Shown here in pieces: positions 49,201-61,200 of a DNA stretch of 64,000 bases. How positions within the stretch are numbered: the first letter of the stretch is position 1; each line of letters opens with the position of its first letter. The position numbers and the translations under genes are program-made. A model generated the notes under the pieces. The model was given only the letters and a program-made list of their open reading frames with translations. It ran no database searches and was not told the origin of the DNA. The stretch is taken from the NCBI RefSeq assembly GCF_001039355.2, contig NW_019775618.1, positions 183,276-247,275 on the forward strand, in the 5' to 3' direction. Source of the DNA: Lingula anatina. Taxonomy: Eukaryota; Brachiopoda; Lingulata; Lingulida; Lingulidae.

Positions 49201-52200
49201 AAATGTAAAGTGAATGACTAATGTTCATACTTTTAATATAATTTGTTTGTGATGGTTTGCATTCATGTTTGTGAATGATTGACCATGTATTCTCTCTGTG
49301 ATAAAATTGTAAAAAAAAAAAAAAAAGGAAGAATATACCCATTTAATAGAAAAAAGAAAATTAGATTTTAAATGCAATGCATGTGTTTTTTTGCCAGCCA
49401 AGAAAAAGTATGCTTAGAGCATTTTACTCTGCTGTTATGTAATAAAATAAGTCTTTCAACTTTTTGTCTCTCCAGTGACGAAGGTGTGAATTTTGCCATC
49501 CAGAAAGGGTTGTCTGCCTCCAGGTCGTCCCTCAGGTTCTTCAAACACAATGATATGAACGACTTGGAGAGACTGCTGCAGGAGCAGCAGGCCAAAGATA
49601 AACTTGTATGTCATATCTGAGATAGTTTTGTACTTTTAATTGTCCACTCTTAATAAACATTCTCCTCAAAGAAAACAAAACCTGGAAAACATTATATCCA
49701 TATTTTTCCCACTTTTTCGTCATTCTTTGAAAATTTGTTCTAGTATTGGTTAATACCTGGTATATAACAGAGTAAGTTTGGTGGGATATATGCACGTTAT
49801 GAATAAATGTTGAAAATAGGAATTCATTTGGAAATCTGTGTACATTCTAGAATCCTAAGAAAGCCAAAGCCACCAGAAGATTCCTAGTAGTGGAGGGGCT
49901 GTATACTAACTATGGAGATTTGTGTCCACTGCCTCAGCTGGTAACTATATCTTGGTTATGTAAGATCTATCATTGAAAACAGATTTACTGAACTTCATCT
50001 AGTAAATTGTCCATAATAGTGTAGTTCGTGAAGAAAAATTTCAGTATAAAAACGTGAAATGTGCTTGTTTGGACCTTTCAGCACATATATGAAAATATGA
50101 TTTACTATAGAATGATAGTTGAAGCAAATGAAAAATGGTAGTTTGTAGTTGCTGTGTTCATGTAAAAGACTGCCTAATATGTCTCATTTTTTTCAGATTG
50201 AATTTAAATACAAGTACAAAGTAAGGTTATTTGTTGAAGAGAGCTTCTCATTCGGAGTCCTTGGTGCTACAGGAAAAGGAATCTCAGAACACTTTGGGGT
50301 CAATGTAAGTAGTTATTGTAAATAAAACAACAAGCTGATAGTATCTTAACAAGCTTTATTTAAGCGTTCTTTTCACAAGGTCAAGCAGCTTCCCCATGAG
50401 CTCATCTGAAGTTAAAGATTAGGCATTAAAATATTTCTTCCATTTATAAGTTTAGTCCCCTTTTCTCTCAGTGAAAAACTTTTCAAATACTTGATTTGCC
50501 AATAGCCTGACAGACTGAAATCTGAGTTATTCCTTGACAATACCCTAGTGAATGACCTACACCTACAATTCAGCAAACAGTTCCATACAATTGTGAAATC
50601 TTGGATAATATTACTGAACATGGTCAAACTAAAATATCTATCTGAAAATATTAATTACCATCTCATGGCCACAGTAGACACGCTAAAATGGATATCTCCC
50701 ACTGATATGAGTGAAAAAGTAAGAAACATGATTTGTGAACTTTTGGACTAAAAATGTGAAGAAAAAACTTCCACTTTAAATTATATATCTTCAAAACCGA
50801 CTTGCTTGTATATCCAGTGTAAATGGTATTAAAAAAAAAAAAGAATTAAAAAAAAATCTACTTTGACTTATTCCATTACAAAGAAAACTATGCAACACTC
50901 GCTAGATTTTGGGTAATTTCTCATAAGTCAAGAATAGAAACAAGCAACACACCATTCCTAACCCACTCCCTGAGATAATATGCTGTATAATTTAGAAGAG
51001 GGAAATTAAATACAGTTCCTAGTGTACTCCCATTTCTGTCACATACACTCCACATGTAACAGTCTACAATGCGTTAATAATGAGACTACCACCAAGTTTG
51101 AACTGATTAATATATTACTTTTAGAGGCATTAAGGTAACAACACAAATCGTTTCACAAATAAACCATCTTAAATAACCATCTTCTATAACATTACAGCCC
51201 ATTTGACTTTTGAACGTTAAGGGCTATCAAATGTGTATTCACTTTTTGCAGATTTACATTCATTTTCAACTGACAGTGTCAAAGCGATTTCACTGCCGTG
51301 TCATCTGCATTGTCTGGAGGTGGCTCCAACAGATCAGCAAGATGTAAGAAACTTTTGTCATGCAAAACGATGCAGAAATGATGTATAGGGTCCTTTTCTG
51401 GAGAACATTCACACAATCTCTTAAGTAGTTCAGAGCACCCCTCTTTCCGTGAAGTTTTGTATGCATTTTCAATAGCAACTTTATCATGTATAGCTAGAAT
51501 ATTCTTTTCCAAAAGGTAGGACAAAACAGGTATAGGGTTGAGCTGATCTTCAAAACTACTCCAATTGGCTTTTAGATTTTTGAAATGTGTCTCTGTTTCT
51601 TTATGATCCTAAAATGAAGAACACAAAATGCAATTACCTAGTAACAACCACTGATTGATTGGTTGGTTGTTAAAATGTATTGTATGGTAAACACTTTAAG
51701 TTTCTGTTTATTTTTATATTTAAAAGGTCTGAATTTAATTCCTATTGCTTTATCAGAGTCATTTACATTTCAGGACTTTAAGTTTACTTCAGAAATACAA
51801 ACCTCAAATTTGAATACAGTACTGGAGAAATCGTCTCCAACTGTCTTTTAAAAATATTTAGGCAAAACAGTTAGAAATGAAATCCTGTACTCAAGCTAAG
51901 CTGTCTCAGTAGCACTCTGCTATCAGTCTGTCCCTGATTTTTATCTAATTGGATTGCAAGTCAGTGGTACAGGGACAACTTATCTGTACAGGGACATGTG
52001 CAGTCATGGGTGTGCCAGTGGTACAGGGACAACTTACCTGTACAGGTACATGTACAGTCATGGGTGTGCCAGTGGTACAGGGACAACTTACCTGTACAGG
52101 GACATGTACAGTCATGGGTATGCCAGTGGTACAGGGACAACTTACCTGTACAGGGACATGTACAGTCATGGGTATGCCAGTGGTACAGGGACAACTTACC

Positions 52201-55200
52201 TGTACAGGGACATGTACAGTCATGGGTGTGCCAGTGGTACAGGGACAACTTACCTGTACAGGGACATGTACAGTCATGGGTGTGCCAGTGGTACAGGGAC
52301 AACTTACCTGTACAGGGACATGTACAGTCATGGGTGTGCCAGTGGTACAGGGACAACTTACCTGTACAGGGACATGTACAGTCATGGGTGTGCCAGTGGT
52401 ACAGGGACAACTTACCTGTACAGGGACATGTACAGTCATGGGTGTGCCAGTGGTACAGGGACAACTTACCTGTACAGGGACATGTACAGTCATGGGTGTG
52501 CCAGTGGTACAGGGACAACTTACCTGTACAGGGACATGTACAGTCATGGGTGTGCCAGTGGTACAGGGACAACTTACCTGTACAGGGACATGTACAGTCA
52601 TGGGTGTGCCAGTGGTACAGGGACAACTTACCTGTACAGGGACATGTACAGTCATGGGTGTGCCAGTGGTACAGGGACAACTTACCTGTACAGGGACATG
52701 TACAGTCATGGGTGTGCCAGTGGTACAGGGACAACTTACCTGTACAGGGACATGTACAGTCATGGGTGTGCCAGTGGTACAGGGACAACTTACCTGTACA
52801 GGGACATGTACAGTCATGGGTGTGCCAGTGGTACAGGGACAACTTACCTGTACAGGGACATGTACAGTCATGGGTGTGCCAGTGGTACAGGGACAACTTA
52901 CCTGTACAGGGACATGTACAGTCATGGGTGTGCCAGTGGTACAGGGACAACTTACCTGTACAGGGACATGTACAGTCATGGGTGTGCCAGTGGTACAGGG
53001 ACAACTTACCTGTACAGGGACATGTACAGTCATGGGTGTGCCAGTGGTACAGGGACAGCAGATAGAAATCTCACCAGATGGAAATTCCTTTGACTTCTCA
53101 TTAACCAAATCATACACATGGATATGGTTCTAAAATATGATGTTTTTGAATGACCAGATCAACTTGCATATGACAGTTGTTTTTCTGTTATATCATTTTA
53201 CTGACAGAACTTCAAAATTATTGTTTTTTCCACAATAAGATACTTGTATTAAGAAATCTGACAGTTAATGTGGTTATGAGTAGATTCATTAAGTGACTAA
53301 TTACTGAGAGATAAATACACTATGTGAGAGATTTTAGCAAAATATGATACCTGAGGATTGTTGTGGCGACAGTCTAGGGCCTCCGTTTCTGCTGGTCCCA
53401 TGATGTATCCCATGTCGAGAAAATCTTGTCTCAGCTCTTGAAGAAATCTGTGTAACATACTCAGAATGCCGTAGATGGCCATATCTGGTGTACCTCTGGT
53501 GGTAACTTGTATCACATTCTGGAATGCTGTTGGGTTTAGCACTGTTAACTTGTAGGGGTGACTGGTTTGCTGTCCCTCCATATCAGGGTGATAGTGTAAC
53601 CTGGCCATGTTAGAGTAGATCAAAGGATCTGATGCATCATCAAGAAAGTAGCTTTCTCCAGATGCTGTGTGGCATTTCACCAGAAGACACAGGAAGACAT
53701 TCTGAGCAGAGTGTCTGTTGGTATTCTTCATGTCAATGTAGACATGTTGGTCAGTTTCCTTGTCAGTCCATAGAGGGCGCTCTCTGCCAGAGGAACCATT
53801 CTCGTACTTTGGCAGTCTGTTAGGAAGCACCAGCAGCCGTTCCCCTCTTTCTTTGTATTCAATCACAAGCTCGCATGTTTTCAGGAGATCTACCATGATT
53901 TCTGGCTGTATTTTTGTCACTTGAACTGCAGTTTCCAAAGTGTATTTTGTGAGGGGAACACACCCTTTCTTGTTGCTGAAAGTTGCCAGTTTAATAACTG
54001 TGTCTATGAGGACAGTCTGATCAAGGACAACATATTGTTTATGGTAGTCTCCAGAATTCTTATGTATGATGTCTCCACGGCGGTTAAAAAAATGTATCAT
54101 CTGTTTAAAATCATTTTCGTCTGGCACAAAATCTTCAGTTTCCTCTCTGAGTTCTGCGAGTGTTATCACACTTTTACCAGACTTCATAAGTCTTTCTTGT
54201 ACTTTGGGGAATTTCAGCCATTTGATGGGTACCTTTTCTTTCAAGAAGGACAATTCCATAGCAGTATTGATTATTTTTTGTTTGACATAGCAAGCCTCAT
54301 CATCCTCAGCCAAACTAACTTTGTTCTCAACTTCAAACACAAGTGTGCCATACAAACAGCTGCTTGAATTCTTGTTCTGAACCAAGAATTTACATGATTT
54401 CTGTAAATGTTTTGTAAGTTCGTTTGCAATGTTTTTTCTTAGATCTCTGTCAACACTGTCCCTGTGTGTACCAACAATAAAAACTGAGGGAACAGATCCC
54501 TCTATATGAACATGACTAGAAACAAGATTTAGCCAGTAAACAAGGTCTTCAAGTTGTTTTCCAAAGTCTGTTTTAGCCATTACAAAGTCAAAGACAACTA
54601 TGTAGATGGCATTCTGAGGCATGAGAATCTGTTTGGCTACATAGTACACTGCATCACCAGCAAAGTCTATCACATGTAAGTGGATTGGAATGCCTTTCTT
54701 CCCAAGCTTTTTGTTTTTGATACTTGTTCGAAGATCCACACAGTTGAATAATTTGTTTTTAGAATTTACCTTCTGATAACCCATATACTCTAGACAGATT
54801 ATAAAAACCAAACCAATGAATGATTCAAGAATTTTCCAAATATCATGTACTTGCCACAGTATTAATTCCATACCCAAAGCCTGTGCCATTGTAGACCCAA
54901 TGAAAAAACCTCCAATTCTCTTGGGCCAGTATCTAATCTCATAATTAGTGACTAGGTATTCACCCAAATCAACAACCCCTACCATTATCCAGAAAGGGTA
55001 ATGCAAACCTAATAAAAAATTCAATATCTGTGGTGATAAATTTGCCACTGACAGATAAATTGACACTGAAACCATCATGGACCAAATTATGCATTTTAAC
55101 ACTGTTGGTATATTACTAGCACTAGTCAGGAGGTAGCAATTTCCTCCCAGTAATGTACCCAAATAATAGGAAGAAAAATCTAGAAAACTTTGAAATTCCC

Positions 55201-58200
55201 CAAAGTAAATATACTCTAGTACCTTGTAAATGCTGTCATGTGAAGGAAGGTGAAATATGCAAAGAGCAGCTGCTATGCCAACCCTAAATCCACAGGAGTA
55301 GCTTGCACCAAGAACTGTTATACCAACAATGAATGCCACTAACATAGGCAATGTGTAGTTCTGGAATGCTGTTAATACAGGTGTACTAAGTGTGACTTGT
55401 AACACAAAAATACCAATAGCTCCACCCTGCCCATATCTCACTGCTGTCTCAATGCCAGTTAAGCCTATCAGTAAAGTGGAGGCAAAGAGGAGCGGGGAGA
55501 AACCACAGTTAAGTTCCTGTCTCCCAAGATGTAAGATCAAATTGACAAGGAGAAAGAAGTTACAGACGAGAAAATGGGGGACAGAAATGTCATTGCTTTT
55601 TTTCTCCTTGGATATTATTTGTTCTGCTGTGTACTCCAGTGTGGCTCTTTCCTCTTCATCAACTGGTTCAACAATGTCCTTCCACTGGTCGTCTACTCTA
55701 GATATCTCTATATTATGTAAGTCAGCAGCTCGTGTGGCAGTGTGAGCTACCTGGAATTTTAACTCTCTCAGGTGTCTTAGAAGAGACGTTTTACCAGCTC
55801 CGCTGTTTCCTAAGACTGGCATTTTAAAAAATCTGTATTCAACTTCTCCTTTTTTTTTGACTTCCGCAAAGATATGTTTGATTTTCTCATTTTGCGGAAG
55901 TGCCCTTAGGCTAACACTTGTTAAAAAATAATCATTGAACGCTTGTACCCAACTTATGAACTTTTGTACCCAGTTCATTGTGATATTTCTCAGATACTAG
56001 CCAAGAGCAATAGAGAAAAGTTTCCCTAAGAAACCAAAGACACGACTGGTTGTATGGTGATTGTCAAATAATATGACTTTCCAATTAAGTCAGACAGCTG
56101 TATGCATCCTTTCTTGCTTTCTTGAAGTCTTGATTCATCCTGTAACTGAGAACGTGTGATATTAGCACTTATTACCAGATATTATTATGCATGATGTAGA
56201 AAGTAAAGCAGTGACAGTTATTTTCCACTGTTGTAGACATTTTGTCATTTCAGAGAGAATTTCATCAGCTGTGTTATAAGAATGATGTGATTTTTTTCTT
56301 CAGACAACATTAAGAAATATTGGAGGTAAAACCTATCTCAATATTAGCTATTGTCTGAAAAAAAATCACATCATTCTTATTTTGTCATTTGTTTTAAAAT
56401 AAATGAGTCATGATGATCTCTCATTTGTTTTGTAAGTTGCCAGGCAACAAACATAGGACTAATATACAGATTAAGTTTATAAACAAGGCAGCAAAGCTGT
56501 CAAATGTACAGACAAAAAGCAGAAAATAATAATGCACAAAATAGGATAAGAGCCGAGGTCTAGCAAGGCCGAGACCTAAATATGGCAGACCATGAAAGGA
56601 AGGCCGCATAATCCTTTAATGGTCTCTCAATGCATGTCACATGAATGTCATTTGACCAAACAAGTTGGAAATAGTTTGCCACCCAATGTCCTACGTTGGA
56701 CAGGAGGACCTAAGACCAAGACTAAGACATGTTACCTGCAGTGTATAATTTAAGATCAGTGGTGATTATGCTGTTTAGCATTATGTAATATTGTATCAAA
56801 ATCGAAAAAAAAAAAATTTGGGGCATTGCTGCCATAGTGAGCATTTAAAGAAAACCATGCCACTTATTATTCTCAAATTTGCAGAAAACAAACCCGAAAT
56901 CTGCTGGGCGATATAGCATTTTATTTTTTAACTTAAAAAATCAATAAATTTCAGTAACATTCAAAGACATTATACATGTAGCACAATAACTTTCAAAAGT
57001 ATTGTTGATTATGCTCTCTTTTATTGCGGCCTGCATAGAAACTTATCAAAGTTTGTATGCTTTCACAGACGACAAATATTTTATTACTAACATTTATGAG
57101 TGATAAAATTAATACAGATGTCAGAAGGCTTCCCATAATTTTGAATTTGTATTGCTTCCAATGTCACTAACATGTCTGCAGTAATAAGACTGGTTTTCTA
57201 ACTCAAGCTGCAATTTAGTCCTATGAGGCTTTTCAGCAAGCATGAGAATCATAAATAATATGGTTTTCCTATAAAAGTCATTAAGGGGAAAGTACTGACA
57301 ATGGAGCTTCTTCAATTTTATTTGATCACTTACCAGGATAGAGTATTGCACAGAATATGCTGACCGCTCTTTTTTTTAAATACCTATTATCCAAATGTTA
57401 TTGCACAAAGGCAGCATTCCATTCCTTTTAATGACAATTCTGCAAGTGCTAGCACAGGCACTTAATTCATTCTGCTCTTTTTGAACTGATTTCAAGTCCA
57501 AGGCAGGTTGATGAACTTTTTTAAACATGGTTAGCGTTTTGCTGAAATTACTTGTAGGCTGATAATAGTAAGATTTCTTCAAATGTATTTCATCTCTTTT
57601 AGATTTAATATACAGTTCCCAGTATTTTCTTTGATAATAATGTCTACTTATATACAAACACAGCATTTTTGTACAGATAGCCATCACCTGGGTCAGTCAT
57701 CGTTGCCTGTCATCGTCACCATGCACTTTTTACCTTTTTACCAAGAACCTGTGCACACTTTGAAATCTCTGCATGTGCCAGTCATGCACCCTACCTAGGT
57801 GATGCCGGATAACCAATTAGAACAAATCATATATGTGTATATGTTGAAGATTAAATACGAAACATATTCTTATCATTATTAATTAATTATGAATGAAATC
57901 ATAGAAATCATGATTTTATTTTGCTTTTAATAGTATATAAAATAGAAAGAAAAAACGTTGCAATAATAGGATTCAAGTCTGAAGCATTTTTGAGTCAGCC
58001 CTACCATTCTAGTCACTCTGCCTTGAGGCCCAATTATAGTTCAAAACCATTTTCGTTACATTAGGTCAAGACATAGGCATGCATCGCAGGACATTTATAG
58101 AACTTTGCATTTGGCTGCATTCTGTGCCACATTTAACTGGTGTTAATAGTTAAAATGGTAATATGTGTCATTACCAAAATTTGGTATCAGGTCCAGGTAC

Positions 58201-61200
58201 CAAAACAGTGATTCTGAACCAAAAAGCAGAGCGAAAGCTTCAGAATTGTGAGCTAGGAATGTGAACAGACATGACCCCAACCAATCAACATACTTCCAAA
58301 TCCTAGAAGGGGGATTTCATAGTAACAAATGGATAAATGTGTGACTCATTATCCTTTAACTTACTGGAGTGATTTTTAGGACTGAAATAGCCCGAATGAA
58401 TCGTTTTTTTAAGTTCATTCACTTTTTACATGTTGAATGCCATGATTTTTAATTCAATTTTATGGGACCTAAAGCAGCCCTTAATCCCCAGCTGGTTAAG
58501 TATTTTGTCCATAGAATCTTATGCTAGTTAAAATTATTTATTTTTTTAGGATTATGTATTCATCAAAATTGGCAAAATAACCTTTTTTGTGCCTCATTAT
58601 TTTTTTTTCTGTATTTTGTCTGTACATTTAGCAGCTTTGCTGCTTTGTTTTACATGTAGCCAACTGGCGTTCATAACAAATGAATCTGTGGTCTTTTCCT
58701 AGATCAAATCAAAGCTTAGACATTTCTACTATTTTTGAATTTTAATATTATTATTAACAAGACCTTGACATTTATTTAAAATCATGAAGTAACAGTTACA
58801 TCAAAACTTAGAAAAAAAATCTAGACTTGCCCTTCTATATTTTTAGATAGAACACTTTAAATGTGCAGCAAACCATAATGCTAATCCCTTCAAGATCTCG
58901 ACAAAAACCGGAAGTGCGTCGTGACATCACTCACTTGTACTTGGAAAGCTGCCGGGTGATTTTCTAAAGAGAAATATTTCGTAGTTTATACAAATGTTCA
59001 GAAAATGACCATGCAGATAAAAGAAAGTTCACTAATCAAAATTGAAACTGCCTAAATAGACAGAGAAACATTGCGCATTTCTGACCTCGACTTCTCAGTG
59101 TAAACAAAGTGTAATGAACGCATCGCAAGCAAGCACGTGAATGCCATGTTTGATGCTTTGTATCAGACGCTTCATTTTACTTGACAACAAGCTGTTTACA
59201 ATGGGCATGACAGGAAAAACAGTGCAAAAACAAGTACTTCCAGTTTTCGTCTATTTTTTGAAGGCGTGATTTCTTGAAGGGTGAGTCTAATGGTCATAAC
59301 ACTTAATTTACACATTCTAAAAATCTACTCTCTCTACTTGTCCAAGCAATAATTAGTATGTCACAGTCATTGATTACACAGAAAATAGTTTTTTTTAGAT
59401 ATATTTATTCTCCCTGAAAGAAAATATTGTTACAAATTGATGTAAATTGTTCTCCCCCCTTTGCTCAATCCCTATTCATTCGCTTTTTGTGCCTCATTAT
59501 TGTCTGTTTCTTGTCTGCTTTGTTTTATGTGTAGCAAACTGGCGTTCATAACAAATGAATCTGTGGTCTTTTCTTGGATCAGATCAAAGCTTAGACATTT
59601 CTACTATTTTTGATAGCCATCCATTGGTGACCAGTAGACAATAACGCTGTCTGCAGTGTTAACTTTTGGCTCGACTGCCAATGCCAGAATAATTCATACT
59701 GAGCCAGTGAATTATGCTATAGCTCGTAAACAATTAAACTTGTTAAATACACACCATCGCACTCTCCAGCCAGGTTATGACTGGTAACTCGACCTGCAAG
59801 GTTCTCGACCTGCAAGGTTCTTGGTAGGCTTTAATATTTTTTCAATATCCCTCTCTTATTTCATTATGTGATGTTATTGGTATCCTTAAATGTCTTTTGA
59901 TATAGATATTTAAAACAAGTGAGTTCAAACACAGTGGCAAACAGTTCAAACACAGTGGCGAACATTCATGAAAGAGATTGCTCTCAGGGTATTTTGAATC
60001 ATGCATATGCGTGCTCAGGCATTCCTTCCAGGTTCGAGACAACATGGTTGATGAAAAATGTGAAAAAGAGCAGTAATATAAGAGAAGATTTAAAAGATCT
60101 GGAACATCTAATAAAATGGTTCCTAATCCTAATTTGTTACACCAAATAAAGTGTTATGTGCATTGAGAATTTTTTTTTTAAAGGATATTTCAATCGAAAG
60201 ATTTATAATTTGAAACCCAAGAACTTTTTGATGTTTTTTGCCGTCTTTTTAAAATCTCCGAGCAGTGGAAAAGGAGGCCAAAAAGACCTATCGCCTCAAT
60301 TATTAAAAAAATAATAATGATAATATTAATAATAATAATAAACAGAAAAGAAGCAATAATATGAACAGGCAGAGGTCTTTTCAGCTAGCTTGGAAACAAA
60401 AAATGAATAAAAATGAAGTATTCCCATAAATATCATTTGATTGATATACAGATGCTGTTAATGTCTGTTTTTTTTTTTGACTGGTCTGTCCATGTCTTCC
60501 CTGTTTATGTCGCTGTCACTGTCGGACACTTGACATTCACCCCATGACTTCCCAACCCTACTTTTGTTTAACTTTAAATTCTCTTAGTGGCTTTGTTTGG
60601 TAAAGAGGCAGGTTACTTTTGAAAATCAGCATGATCGGTTTACATTTATGGTCTTTATTTGTTTTTTTTTTGTGACTTTTTGTATTTTTCACTCATTAAC
60701 ATTTTCAATATCTTTTACATCTCATGGAACTGAATCACTAGTTTTTCAGTGTCCATGTTACCTGTGGTACATATTGTAAGAGGGTAAGAGTGATTATACT
60801 GCTTGAAAGCATTATGTAACTTTCATTAAAATTGACCAATACATTATTTGGTGCACTTTTTTCTGTGTAATGTCTGAACATTTGTCAGCTTTGCTGCCTT
60901 GTTTCTGGTATATGGTGTCTGTATATTTGCCACCTTTACTATTTAGTTTTAATTTATCAGACTTTTCTTAGTCATTAAAAACAGGTTATCTGAAGCAGAT
61001 AAATACTTCAGTTTTCCTAGGTGATATGTTACCAAAGTCAACTATTTTGCTTCAAAATTTTAAATTTTTATTGGATAGCTCTCCCAAACCTTCACTCATG
61101 GAGGGGATGAGGGTTTGGGATGAGCCATTTACTAGATGATATATATAATATAATATATATCATATTTAGAGAGCTGAACTATGTGGAGCATTTATACACA

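Larger units (their letters stand above)
41515..50832 (+). repeat. Large duplicated block, copy 2
   Basis: Counterpart of 32376-41512. It carries an extra MITE at 45218-45445. Its last 3.6 kb is almost base-identical to copy 1 (I noticed only about three substitutions). After 50832 unique sequence continues into SPTLC1 intron 9. Confidence 0.9.

Noticed and set aside
51963-53057. CRISPR-like array
   Set aside because: The repeats are contiguous with no unique spacers, and the genome is eukaryotic.
51949-53133. Plus-strand open frames of 355-394 residues over the 54-bp array
   Set aside because: They exist because the 54-bp unit, a multiple of three, happens to lack stops in several frames. 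There is no supporting exon structure on the plus strand, whereas the minus-strand frame joins flanking exons in phase.
53632-55745. Plus-strand open frames opposite the ROCO exon (63-148 residues)
   Set aside because: They are shadows of the 876-codon minus-strand exon, with no motifs of their own.
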